Made by a program: the position numbers and the translations under genes. A stretch of DNA of 64,000 nt from assembly GCA_019671005.1 (NCBI GenBank), contig CM033725.1:37656678-37720677 (forward strand), written 5' to 3'. Of the stretch, positions 45,226-56,702 are shown piece by piece; position 1 is the first letter of the stretch, and each line of letters opens with the position of its first letter. The DNA comes from Hibiscus mutabilis. Lineage: Eukaryota > Streptophyta > Magnoliopsida > Malvales > Malvaceae. The notes beneath the pieces were generated by a model that was not told the DNA's origin, made no database searches, and saw nothing but the letters and a program-made list of their open reading frames with translations.

Positions 45226-46152
45226 TTGCCAGCAAAGCTAAAAGATCCAGGGAGTTTTACTATTCCTTGCACAATTGGCAACAAGTTCATGGGAAAGGCA
45301 GTGTGCGACTTGGGAGCCATCATCAATTTGATGCCACTATCAGTTTTCAAGAAGATTGGCATAGATGCAAGACCTACCATGGTGACACTTCAATTGGCAG
45401 ATAGATCCTATGCACATCCCAAGGGTAAGATTGAGGATGTGTTGGTAAAGGTAGACAAATTCATTTTCCCTGCTGATTTTATCATTTTGGATCATGAAGG
45501 TGATATTAATGTGCCAATTGTTTTGGGTAGGACATTTCTTGCTACTGGCAGGGCTCTTATTGATATTCATAAAGGGGAACTAACTATGAGAATGAATGAT
45601 CAAAATGTTACTTTTAACGTGTTTCAAGCTTTGAAATATGCAGATAAACCTGATGAATGTCAAGCTGATGAAATGATAGAGTCCATCTTTACTTTGGACA
45701 TGGCACAGTTTTGCCAGGATATAGCAAGTGATGACAGCATGCTTGATGGCATAGCTGAACTGTTTGAGGAACCTGTGGAATCAGCCTTGGAGGCTAAAGA
45801 TGTAAGTTACTTCGAGCCACTTGATTTGGCCGGCAGAGAGATAAAGAAACCAAAGCCATCTATTGAGAAACCACCAGAGTTGGAGCTTAAGCCATTGTTA
45901 GATCACTTAAAGTATGCTTATCTAGGTGAGCATTCGACTCTGGTAGTGATTATTGCCACTGATCTTACTCATTATCAAGAGGTAAGACTGCTGTCAATAC
46001 TAAAAGATTATAAGCAAGCGTTGGGTTGGACCTTGGCAGACACCCAAGGTATTAGCCCAACCATTTGCATACGCAAGATCACACTAGAGGAATACAATGG
46101 CAGGACCATTGAAGGCCAAAGGCGACTAAACCCAAGCATGAAAGAGGTTGTT
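45226..46152 (+). pseudogene. Athila-2 protease and linker to RT
   Basis: A 315-codon frame. The protease has CDLGAIINLMPLSVFKKIG at about 45304-45360: the catalytic block is D-L-G-A, where D-L-G-A-S is normal; the Ser position is Ile. The closing block is VPIVLGRTFLATGRALID near 45510-45560. A Glu/Pro-rich linker follows, then YAYLGEHSTLVVII and LLSILKDYKQALGWTLAD near 45910-46040, and EGQRRLNPSMKEVV, the RT lead-in, at about 46110-46152. The match ends there. The cut is the Copia-3 junction. Confidence 0.88.
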
Positions 46153-46344
46153 ACACTTAACCATCAATCGTAAAAACTTGTTAAAATAGATTAACATATT
46201 AATCGTGACTGGATTCAAATTCTATGTTTTGCACAAACATCGCATACTCGTCAAAACAGAAAAAGTAAAACATGCATCTCATACAAAAACATCATCCAAG
46301 TATTTAAGTCCGGATCTGTATCGTACAAGTGGCTTTGATACCAC
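46153..46344 (-). promoter_or_regulatory. Copia-3 leader and primer-binding site
   Basis: On the minus strand TGGTATCAAAGCC (46331-46343) is an initiator tRNA-Met primer site, one base from the LTR. About 180 bases of untranslated leader follow down to the junction with Athila-2. No gag codon is reached, so only the extreme 5' end of this element is present. Confidence 0.8.
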
Positions 46345-47775
46345 TGTTGGGAAAAACCAGTACACCCCATGGTGCAGCGGAAAAATTATCTGGCGTAATT
46401 CACTAGTGATCCATGTACAAGGGACGGATTCGAGGTGATAAAAGGATGAAAGCATTACCTCAAGTAATCCGGAATTCCGCATCGAGTATAGGAGAATCCA
46501 AATCAAATCCGAGTCGTTAGAAAGGATTTTCAAAAAACATGTGTTGGCTGCTAGACCTTATGCCTTTATATAGCATTTAAAAACCTAATTCTAATTAAAT
46601 TCATTTTTTTAAAATATACAATATATTTAACCGAATATAATTAAATATGTAGAATCTGATTCTACTTTAATTGGGTTTCTTTTAGAGATATATATATTTA
46701 ATAGTATTTGATAATTATAATAACTTATCAAATATTAACATATATATAAAAATGAAATTATCCATAATTACAATAATTATAACAATTTCAGTTTCTCACT
46801 AATTACGTGTATAACAAGTTTGTACACATGCTATCTAGTCGATATTTGTTCGTTTCAATCATAGGGTGTGACCCTTGTAGATTCATGTAACGTTAGCAGT
46901 AATATCCAGAACAATTCTAATGTTACAAGAATTGAGTGGCATCTACCAATACATCATTGCTACCTAAGTTAAATAAAAATCGTGGTTCGATTTAACCTTT
47001 TTTCGTGATTAACTTCTTTTATGTATTTCATCCTTTTGTCCTCACATATAGATCGGACACAAGTCATGGATTAGTCACACTTGTATAGTCCATCTAATGT
47101 TTCTTGATATCTTGAGTAGACTATTATAAACGAATAACTATAATATCCCATATCAATTTACTCGAGCATGACCATGCATTTTCTAGTCTCACTCAATCAA
47201 GTGGCCTATGATATTATTCCTATTATGTAGGAGGGACAAATCCTATCTTGATCAACCATATTTCGCTACATGGATTGTGACATATCCAATATCAATCTTT
47301 ATAGTGTAGTCAGTTACGACACATGTTTAGCCATATCAAAATATGTCACTCACGATGTTGAAATAATGATGATCTCAAGTCTGAGGATCATACATGTAGT
47401 TATCACCATGAGCAATGTTGTGACTGTCACATAATAATCCAAGAAACATGCTCATAGCGGGTCAGTTCGATATGTCGTTCCCTAACATATACTTATGTAT
47501 TAATTTTGACATCTTCATGTCAATGACAACACTTTGTCATCAATCAACTAAATATTAGTCTTAATACATTATTGTTATCCAAGCCCACAATAATTCTCGA
47601 CTAAGGACATTCAAGAATAACTATATTATTCTAAGGACTTTATTATAATTCAGTTTATTTATAGATACACAGAATAAGACTGAAATAATAATAATGGCTT
47701 CTTATTAATAAACAAGATAAAATAAGTATATCTTTTACAACCATCTCATAATTGGTCTTTGGGCATACTCCAACA
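46345..47775 (-). mobile_element. Copia-3 5' LTR
   Basis: 1,431 bp; the minus strand starts TGTTGGAGTATGCCCAAAGACC at 47775 and ends TTTTTCCCAACA at 46345. The start matches a widespread plant Copia LTR type. A TATA box CTATATAAAG lies at 46564-46573 (minus), leaving about 220 bp of R-U5. GAGCT at 47776 would be one copy of the target duplication; the partner end is not in the window. Confidence 0.87.
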
Positions 47776-49713
47776 GAGCTGATAGAGACTCGTTCGATGA
47801 AAAGTTTTAGTTTTTTAATATTTATAGTAATTTTTAATATCTTTTTTTTAGTTTCAATATTTTTTCTTGAAAATTTTTTAAATATTTTCCCGAAGGAGTA
47901 AGTAAGCTCTCAAAAAAAATTCAAAGAAATCAATCTAACAGTATGCAATTAGAAAAAATATATTTTTCCTTGAAAATTTTAAAAGATATCAATCAAATAT
48001 TTTCTAAAGGAGTAAGCAAGCTCTCAAAAAATCAATTGATTTTATTTAGTTTTTAATCATGATTGGTACGAAATAATAGCTTCGAATTTGACGGATTCAG
48101 ATCCCCTGGAGGTGGCCCAGACCCATTTGAGGAATAATGGAACATTATTTGTTGTTAAGTAGTTAAAGAACACACATGCCAAGCCTTGGATTGAATTAAC
48201 CTTTTATTTTTCTTATTTTATAAGTTGATCAATTCCTTCAATCATCCGACCAAACACACCGTGAAATCCAATAACCTCGTCACATCTCTTTCTTCCTTTA
48301 GTGCTGTTACTTGTACATAATCAATAGTGGACATGACTGTTAAAAAATCAGAATCAAAGCTGAGTCATCTATTTATGACAATAAATCTGAATAAAAGATA
48401 AAATAGCTACTATTCTTAATATAAATATTTAATGTGTTTTTTATTAGGAAAGCAATATTTATAATAATCATTTTTTGATTTAAAATCAATTGATTATCTT
48501 GTCAAACAATTACTAAAATTCTTTTCCACTACTGTTATATATCAATTTTGTTGATGAGTTTTTTGGGGATGAAAGCTGTTGTGATGATTTTTGATGATTT
48601 ATTTTTTGATTTGGGTGAAGAGTCGTGATAGACAGTGATCAGAGCTAATGATGATGGACGGAGGTGAGGCCAGAGTCCTTGTGTTGCAAGGATATGGAGA
48701 AGAGGAATTAGTTGGGGAATTCTGATCTTGTCCCATGTTGGTCCTTTTTGGGGGGTATTTAAGGAGGAAGGTTAACAACCTTTAATGGCAAGTGTCAAGT
48801 TTATCTAGACAAAATGACACCTATTGACTAGCTAGTCTAACCAGTAGGCTTCATGAGTAGGTCGGTGTGTCAAACAATTAATTTGATTGGTGAGACTTGT
48901 GGATCTAACTTTGGCTTTATCAAGATGAGTTCCACCTGAAGGGTATGGATAGATATGCTTTGAATGATTCTCTGTGGCTTTTTAGGAACGATTCTAAAAG
49001 GTTGTATTGCGGAGTGATTTTAGGCAGATAACATAAAGGTGGAGAATGTCTTCTAGGGCATCAGAAGGCTTTTATTACAAATGAGTGAATTTTGGAGGGT
49101 GTATAGGTATAACAATTGTCCCCCTAGTCGAGAGATTGTCATAAAGTGGAACAATTCAAGACGTAAAGGATAGAAATAATATTTGACTATTGTTTGCATT
49201 TAAAGGGATGCACTCGAAAATCATTGATGCCAAAAATCAGTTGACACCAAGCAAGGTTGTAGATAGAGATTGTGCATTTTAAACCACGAAAGGATAAGGA
49301 TGTGACTTTGGAGAGGATGGCTGAGATATCATATTTGAAATCGAAGTTATAAACAAAGGGGTAAAGGTCGGTAAGCTAAAGTTAGAGTTAGCAAGTAAGG
49401 AGTGGGAGGTTCAATGATTGGAAGAGTCGGCTTCAAGAGCTAAGGCATAACTACTAAATTTAAGAAGTTTTCAGAATGATGCAAATGCAACATGGTATGC
49501 AAGATTCAAGGGATGCTTGGGCTTGTAGATATGATGGGATGGAATTTTTGCAATTGCTAGCACATTAGCGAAGATGACAAGACTTCGGACTTTGACACAT
49601 ATTCTCTTTTCAGGGAAGTATGGTTGGATCATTGTCAGTTGATCCAACAATATGTTCCCAGCGGTGAGTATAAGGATAAAGTTGTAGTTTTTGGAATCGG
49701 GTCTACTCCTTTC
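47776..49713. other. AT-rich intergenic region, no gene recognised
   Basis: Contains a diverged direct repeat of about 60 bp (about 47866-47922 and 47967-48030, each ending ggagtaagYaagctctcaaaaaa). From about 48550 base composition rises in G and the sequence reads like an old transcribed repeat (ggtatttaagga near 48757, caattgtccccctag near 49113), but no coding frame or terminal repeat could be identified. It continues on the other side of the solo LTR. Confidence 0.5.
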
Positions 49714-49718
49714 AGATC
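49714..49718. other. Target-site duplication AGATC (left; right copy 52337-52341)
   Basis: AGATC directly precedes 49719 and directly follows 52336. It confirms the limits of the solo LTR. Confidence 0.85.
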
Positions 49719-50210
49719 AGTAACACCCTCGACCTGGATGCCACATTTGGGCCTCAAGCCCAAACTAAAACCATAAAATTTCTCAAATTGGTATTTCTCA
49801 AAAACATTTAAAGCCAACAGTTGAAAATATAGATAAATAATCAAAACAATGCAAATGAGATCCAATTTAAATTTGAAACATTTGAACATTCAATTTGATT
49901 AATAAATTCTAAAAATAAGGACTACAGACTTCATCACAAAAGGTCATATGAATACACAGCCCTAAACACAAGTATCGTACTCTAAAAAACACAACATGCT
50001 GGAAATCTCATACTGATAGTGCTCTTCGATCCCAGGATTCGACGATCAACCTACGCATAGAAACAATAATTATGAGGCCCAACCATACTCATAACATGGC
50101 AATATAACATCATATAAATGTGGCGCTACCCTTAGCTGCCTAACCATATAGCATAGCAAGAAAACATAAGTTTTTCATAGCACATAAGCATTATACCACA
50201 ATATATGGGT

Positions 50211-50400
50211 GATGCTCGGTTCCACTAAGCATCGGGATCATACACTATAAGTGAGGCTCAGTTCCACTAAGCACTGGATCATACACTCTTTGGGGTGAGG
50301 CCTGGTACCACTAAGCATCAGGATCATACACCCATGCTCAAAATCTCTCATTAAGCGTTTTCGAATGAGGCTCGGTCCCACTAAGCGTTGAGATCATACA
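50211..50400. repeat. Four tandem copies of a 34-bp unit in the solo LTR
   Basis: Copies start at 50211, 50253, 50297 and 50367, each approximately gaggctcggttccactaagc followed by atcgggatcataca. Spacers are 8-36 bp. Within the unit, GCTCGGTTCCACTAAGC can form a small stem (GCT/AGC). Confidence 0.85.
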
Positions 50401-50739
50401 TTTAGAAATCTTTAACCATGGTGTTGCAACACACTTTTTCTCCCATAGGGTATTCGGATCCTACCAAGAAATGGTAACCCAACCATCTAGGTGTCTATAT
50501 CAGCGCATAGCAAGGACACGTCTACCACACATCACACAATCCACCAAGGATCCCTATTGTTGCTATTACCATCAAGTCACCCAACTTTTACCAAGTTATT
50601 AATTATCATGGAAGTGTACATTAATCATCCTCATTAGTTATCTCTATTAATTCATATTATCTCATTAACATCCCACGTCAATTTACATCTTTTTATTAAC
50701 ATTATATATTATTCCGTTTAGTGGGTATTGTTACTTGAA

Positions 50740-50905
50740 CACGAGTATCGATACGGTACCCCTAGGTACTGGTATTCACACACGTATTGATACAAATATT
50801 GCTTACTAAAAATCCTAGATTTCTGTAAGTACCGGTGCGGGTTGACCTGTACCATTACGGTCCCCAATCACGTACTGGTACGGCTGAAGCTCGTATCGAT
50901 ACCCT
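50740..50905. repeat. Cluster of GTATCGATAC-like words in the gypsy solo LTR
   Basis: Includes gtatcgatacggtac at 50745, ggtactggtat, cgtattgatac, gtaccggtgc, gtactggtacgg and cgtatcgatacc at 50892. Same word and similar degree of variation as in the Copia-1 LTR at 1294-1652. Outside the words the two LTRs show no similarity that I can see. Confidence 0.8.
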
Positions 50906-52341
50906 ATTTACGGGTTCACACAATTCCCTCAAGATATGATATTACCACACTTTATTCGATTCCTAAAGCTTATGAAAGTCATTAAGATTTGTTTACTAAT
51001 GTATTCATTCAATTAATATTAATTACTAGCTTCGCAATCATTTAATCGAGTATTTATCCTTTAAGCACAACTTCTATCGAATCACGTTAATTCATTTCGA
51101 ACAAACATATAAGCATCACAATTATCGATCAATCAACTAGTCATCAAGCAATTACACAAGCATCTCAAACAACTCTACACGGTCTCTAAAGTCTCTATGA
51201 GTCTCATCACAATCACAACATCATCATGCCTCACACAGATATCAAGTTTAATACTATCAGTCTCCAAACATGCATATTCATCGTCTACCTATTTTGCAGA
51301 TACTAACACGCAAAACAATCACATTTATAATGCTCATGAAGCAATATGAGTTTGAGGGGTACTAACCTTAAGCGATTAATGATAAATCCTTACTCGAGTT
51401 CTTCTTCATCTGGTATTCGACTCTTAACAATTCTCATAAATATACGAGTACCACAATTACTAATTAACCTCATTTACTAACTAATCCACAAGGTCAAATA
51501 CGTAAAAACAACTTACCGAGTTCGAATTTGGTGAAATAGACAGACTCAGAACATCGAGAAACCCCCGGGTAAGGTCCCTTGAAAAAAGTCAATAGCTCGG
51601 TCAACGATCAACAACTTACGGCTTAGCTCAACTTGGACGGCTTAGCTTGGCTCGGCTCAACCAGTTGGTCCGGTTTGGTCAACCAACCCTCTAATTTGAC
51701 CCCCACCTATTGCCGAAGCTCGCCCACACGCAGGTGGCGGCGCGTGTGACGTGCTTCAGTGGTCAGACGAAGGCGGCCAACTGCAGATCGACGTAAAAAC
51801 ACATGGTGAGTTCAACTGTGCTGCCCACTCTCGAAAATGAACGACAGAACATGGCTTTTCCCGACTTTTGAGCCTTTCGGAGCTTTACCCTGACGAGTGG
51901 CGGCGACGACGATGGAACGAAGGACGTCAGTAGGCTCTTCTCGACGAGAGGAATCCAATGGTGGTGGTGGTGTCACTTCAAATGGTCTGATCGGCGGTAG
52001 ATGGGGGTTCAAAGCATCTCCCCTCACTTTCTCTCCTACTTTTCTCTCTCTATGAAATATCTTATCCAATCTTATCCCCCTCCTTTTCCCCTACACACAA
52101 CCACTTTAATTCAAATAACACATCTCTCTCCAACAATGGATAAAACAATTAAATGGACACTTATCTTTCTTCTTGACTCCACTTTGGGCCCCCAAACATA
52201 TCTCTTATTCATTTAAGTCCATAATTTTCTTAAACCGAGTTTCACTTTAAATCTCCATAATTTAATTCACCAACTTAAAAGATTCAAACTCAGATCTGAG
52301 GCCCATTTTGTTAACCAGGAAAATTGGATCGTTACAAGATC

Positions 52342-53022
52342 AACTTCATCTCTGGACACAACGGGTAAGGACCGGTCTTACCGTTAACCCTGCTTCTATC
52401 TCAACGATGCCGAAGAATATTCCTTTTAATGCATCGTGTCCTTTTAAAGATGCCTTTTCTTTGTAATTTAATGGGATTTCGATTAATGAATCTTTTTGCT
52501 ACTTTTGCTTTTCTTTCCACCCAAATGTTGAAGAATGATTAAAGTGAATATGTTGTAGAATGACAAGGATTTATAATGAAGTAATTCAATCATACTAAAA
52601 CAAATCCACCGGAGAGTTGAGTGCTTTCTTTTGGACAACAGATTGAGTAAAATAACACAAGAGCTTTGCAGCCGAGAAGCGAGTGTCATAGGAGTGATCT
52701 TATTGAAGTTGCTTAAATAATTATCCCGGAGGGACACTTGTCTACTTATGTTCATCTACCTCATGTTGCATAGAAAAATGGTTGTGCATTACTAAATTTC
52801 ATTAAGTTCAACACTCGAAACTATTTCTTCATACATATAGTTAGATTTTTGTGTGACCGAGCCAAGCGATATCATCAGAGGATTTCTAGCATCACATTCA
52901 AATTCCATCACCTTTTCCCTTTTAGTGGACATGTGTAATCGTATGACCCAACTATTGTATTGGTATGTAAATTATATTTTGTTATACCTACAACTTGTAA
53001 ACTCAATTTGTTTATTTTCTTT
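52342..53022. other. Intergenic region, no gene recognised
   Basis: Continuation of the sequence interrupted by the solo LTR. tttgtaatttaatggg near 52460 resembles a transcript end. Frames here are short and unsupported. Confidence 0.45.
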
Positions 53023-53175
53023 AGTTTTAAAGGTCAAATTAGCCCTCAATAAAAAATCAAAAACTTATTAAGCCCTTATAAAAATTTTACACCTAATTTA
53101 GCCCTCATAATTCAAATTACACTCAATTTGACTCTTCCGTTAGTTTGACCGCTTTGACCGTCAATGCCCTCTAAT
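53023..53175 (+). repeat. Left terminal inverted repeat of the MULE
   Basis: Pairs with 55135-55317 in inverted orientation. Repeated short words (aaattagccct, aatttagccct, caatttgactc) lie within it. Confidence 0.78.
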
Positions 53176-53559
53176 GGTCAAAATAGAGAAGGACAGAGCG
53201 TGACACATCATCAAAATCGATTTTTTAAAAAACATCTTAAAAAATATACAAAATTATAAAAAAATCATAAAAATTGTAAAAAATTAAAATTAAAAATATA
53301 AATATAAATATTAAATTAGTTTATTTTTTTCTTATTTTATTTTATTTTTTATAAAAAACATAAAATAATATTTCTTTTCTAAAAAACCCAAAAGTTTCAT
53401 TTCTTAAAAAAAACCCTCATAAATCCCTAAATCAAGCATTAGCACCGATTCAACCACCGACCACTCCCTGTCGCCACCGACCACTCCCTGTCGCAGGAAA
53501 ACCCCTGTTCTCCCTCAATATTTTTTCTCACCAGCACCGTTGTCTGCCACAGTACCAAC

Positions 53560-54679
53560 TAGAGGTGGCAAACGGGTCGTTCGGTTCGGTTTCGGTTTGG
53601 ATCGTTTCAGCTTGGTTTGGTTCATTTCGGGTTTGTCTGTATTCGGTTTAAATTCGGGTCGGATCGGTTCGGGTCTAGTTCGAATTTTAGTTCGGTTCTA
53701 TGATGATTCGGGTCAATTTAGGTATTGGATCAGTGATTCGAGTCAATATCAGATCGGTTGTTTTTGGGTCGGGTCAATATCGGATCAGATGTTTTCGAGT
53801 CGGGTCGATATCGGGTCGGGTCAATCTTTAAATTTTTGGGCCGATTCGTTTTGAGTTGGACTTGAGTGTGAATCTAATCGTGTATATTATATAAAGAATT
53901 AATCATATATTCTTGTAAAAACATGTCTTTTTATTTGTTAATATTATCATTTAGGTTTAGTTCCAATTATTCAATGTTTCAAAATCAACCATCATTGGTA
54001 TTAATCATTTAACATGAACCTAATGAATCCTGATCCAATCCTATAACTATATTTTTTTAATTTCTCGATGCTGGTTTTTAGTATAGAATTTTTTTATATT
54101 TTCAAAATACATGTAAAAAAGAGAGAGATAATTTTATGGGCATGGAATCAAACCTTAGACCATAATTGCACATATGATGAGCATTTTGAAATATTACCTA
54201 AAAATTTGACTCGAGTATATGTATATATATTATCAAATTTGACTAGAATATGTATATTAAATTTTACTTTTCCCTCCTACTCCCCCCCTTTCTTTGCAAT
54301 TGACTAGAATATGTATATTATGATTTTACTTTTCCCTCCTACTTTTTTTTATCAAATGTAGTGATTAATTAGTATTATTATAATACAAAAAGATAATAAA
54401 ACATATATTATTTCTGGTTAAAATCGGGTTGATGTTCGGTTTAGATCGGTTTTGAGCAAATTAATTTCGGGTTACTTTCGGTTCGGGTGAAAATTGGTTC
54501 GGGTCAAATCGGTTACGAGTCAATATCGGTTCTTCTAGAATTCGGATCGGTTTCGGTTTCGATTCAGTTCATTTTGGGTTTCAGGTCACATTTAGGTCAT
54601 CTTGTTTGGATCCAAATCGGGCCTTGGTTCGGATAAATCGGTTCAGTTTTCGGTTCTCGGGTCAAGTTTGTCAGGTCTA
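53560..54679. mobile_element. hAT-type non-autonomous element inside the MULE
   Basis: 1,120 bp, starting TAGAGGTGGCAAA and ending TTTGTCAGGTCTA (inverted TAGACCTGACAAA), flanked by a perfect 8-bp duplication GTACCAAC (53552-53559 and 54680-54687). Eight bp is the hAT signature. Both subterminal regions (about 53566-53880 and 54420-54660) are packed with cgggtc/tcggttcgg words on the same strand, probably transposase-binding repeats. The middle is AT-rich, with a 60-bp tandem duplication near 54241-54345. There is no transposase frame. Confidence 0.9.
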
Positions 54680-55134
54680 GTACCAACAACTTCCACCGTC
54701 GATTAATCTGATTTGAAGACTTGGGAATGTAGGGTTTAGGTTTAGGGATTTAAAAAATTTGAAATTTTTTGAAATTTTGGGATTTTATAATTAAAAATAT
54801 ATATTTTTAAAAAATATACAATTTTTAAATATTATTTAATTATAAATATTTATATATTTTTTAATTATTATTACAATTATTTTATATTTTTGATTTTAAG
54901 TAAAAATATTTTTTTATGATTTTATACATAATTTTAATTTTTTAAACATTTGAATATTTTTTAGATTTTTCTTGAATTTTTTAAATAATTTTATTTTAAA
55001 TATTTTTCAGATTTTATAATATTTTTAAATTTTAAATATATTATTTTATAATTTTAAATATTTTAAATGATTATTTACGGTTTTGATAACACGGCACGTC
55101 TAGAGTGTGCCACGTGTAACCATCATAATAATTA

Positions 55135-55317
55135 CTTTTGAGTTAACGATCAACTCAATGGTCAACTTAACGAAAGGGCTAAATTGATTGCAATTTAAAT
55201 TTTGAGGGTCTGATTGATCGTACTTTGAATTTTTAAGGCTCAATTAAGTGAGAAATTTTTATAAGAGCTTAATTAGTTTTTTAAGTTTTTGTTAAGGGCC
55301 AATTTGACCTTTAAACT
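55135..55317 (-). repeat. Right terminal inverted repeat of the MULE
   Basis: Reverse complement starts AGTTTAAAGGTCAAATTGGC and runs through aattaagctcttataaaaat, matching attaagcccttataaaaat of the left repeat. Confidence 0.78.
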
Positions 55318-56329
55318 TTTTATTTATTATGTCTTACATTTTGAAATTGTTAAACATAACTATGGTCTTTTATAAACTCTTTTAAGTATGACTTATGATT
55401 TCTACGTTCAATTGATTTATGCACAAATAAAGAATTTTAAAATTTGTCGACCGCTTAAATAACCTAATATGGTATTATGGATCCTCTGATCTGATCAGGT
55501 CGAGTTTAAAGTGTTAAAACACACAAAAAAAAATTATAGTAAAAAAAGATTAAATGTCATGATCATATTTTTGTTGTGTAGAAAACCTTTTTATCCTCCA
55601 ACTTTGTCAGTTTAATGCTTAAATGTTTATTGTGCGTCTTTTAGTCGAGCATTTTACTTATTTTTATCAACTTGACCCAAACATAAGAACTATTAAACCG
55701 ACGTCAACTTTTCCCCTTTTTCCATGTCATAAACAATAAAATATATATATATAAGAAGTTGATATCAAATGAGGACAAAGTATCCATTTTTTTCAATTTA
55801 AGAAGTTGATGGAAAAAATGCAAAATAGGTAAAGTAAGGGTAAATTTTTTATACATAAATTGTGTAAAATAAATTTTACTTAATGATGTTATTATTATAT
55901 CAAATTTGGGTTAATAAAAGTAAACGTTTGAGGTTTGGGTTCAATTATTTTGTCTATAAGGTATGTGTATATTATCAAAAAGTTAAAAATATATACGAAC
56001 ATATATTACTTTGTAATTACCTTTAAACTATTCAAAAAAAGGTTTGAGGCCTAAAAAAGACATAATAAAAATTGAAGGACTAAACTAACTAAATTAATAA
56101 AATCACAGGGCCAAAGATGAATTTATAAAACTCAAATAGGAAAATAAAAAGGAGGGGTGATTCCCGCGAGTGAAGATGAGAGCCAACCCAATTGCCAGCT
56201 GGCTGTCGGGGAGAGGTCACCAGATTCCAAACACGTGACTGACCACCTCCATCTCCCCTCTCTCTCCGTACATCAAATTGAAAAACAAAATTTATATTCG
56301 ATACACATACGGCAAAAACAAAAAATTTC

Positions 56330-56560
56330 TAAGCACTTTAATTTTAAGGTTTACTGTTAAAATATAAAATTTAAATATTAGTGATTTAAGTTTAAGGCTT
56401 TAAATTTTAAGGTTATAGTTAAAATTTAGAATTTATAGTTAAAATTTAATTGTTTAAGAATTTATATTTTAAGATATGTAGTTAAAGTTTAAAATTTAAA
56501 AATTAGAGTTTAAAATCATAGTTAAAAATTTAAATTTTAATCAATAATCTTAAATTTTAA
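56330..56560. repeat. Degenerate tandem AT repeat
   Basis: Seven or more diverged copies of a unit like ttaaaatttaaaatttatag of about 20-30 bp. Replication slippage would explain it. Confidence 0.7.
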
Positions 56561-56702
56561 ACATACCGCGCATGCTCTTCCTCTCTTGCATTTCCTCCTT
56601 TTAGGTTTGCATTTCTATTATCGCTTTACATTCTCATTTCCACCCTATTTTCTTTTAAAATTTGAATCAATTTATTATATCACTATTTGACCTATCTTAT
56701 CC

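Larger units (their letters stand above)
41512..46152 (+). mobile_element. Athila-2, 5' half (LTR, PBS, gag, protease)
   Basis: Plus-strand Athila element with 5' LTR, the characteristic primer-binding site, gag and protease. It ends at about 46152 inside the start of RT, where a Copia leader begins. TGCCA/TGGCA occurs about 50 times by hand count in 4.6 kb (about nine would be expected in random sequence of equal base composition). Inserted in unit C's RNase H. It is not a duplicate of Athila-1: the two share only the general plan. Confidence 0.85.
49719..52336 (-). mobile_element. Ty3/gypsy solo LTR (2.6 kb)
   Basis: On the minus strand it starts TGTAACGATCCAATTTTCC at 52336 and ends GGGTGTTACT at 49719 (the last A of TTACA changed). 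TGTAACGAYCC...GGTGTTACA ends are typical of Tekay/Retand-like gypsy LTRs. There is no internal region, and a 5-bp duplication flanks it, so it is a solo LTR left by LTR-LTR recombination. It contains a four-copy tandem repeat (50211-50400) and a GTATCGATAC word cluster (50740-50905) just upstream of a possible TATA box near 50700-50712 (minus). Confidence 0.85.
53023..55317. mobile_element. MULE-type DNA transposon with long terminal inverted repeats
   Basis: The left end (AGTTTTAAAGGTCAAATTAG, 53023 onwards) and the reverse complement of the right end (AGTTTAAAGGTCAAATTGG, from 55317) match, with similarity extending about 150-180 bp inwards through alternating tttagccct and ttgaccg blocks. 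Long inverted repeats of this kind mark Mutator-like elements. No transposase is present, so it is non-autonomous. The interior includes a C-rich, possibly captured sequence with a 20-bp duplication CCACCGACCACTCCCTGTCG near 53455-53495, and it hosts a hAT element. The 9-bp target duplication is not clear: flanks are both T-rich and similar but not identical. Confidence 0.75.

Noticed and set aside
48550..49718. Region suspected to be a host gene because of higher G content and transcript-like blocks
   Set aside because: No frame above background, no splice pattern and no recognisable motif on either strand.
53540..53854. A 104-codon Gly/Phe/Ser-rich frame in the hAT element
   Set aside because: It reads the subterminal cgggtc/tcggtt words and has no relation to hAT transposase.
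53011..55327. A 9-bp target duplication for the MULE (TTTATTTTC against TTTATTTAT)
   Set aside because: Both flanks are T-rich, the match has two mismatches and requires shifting the repeat end; not strong enough to claim.
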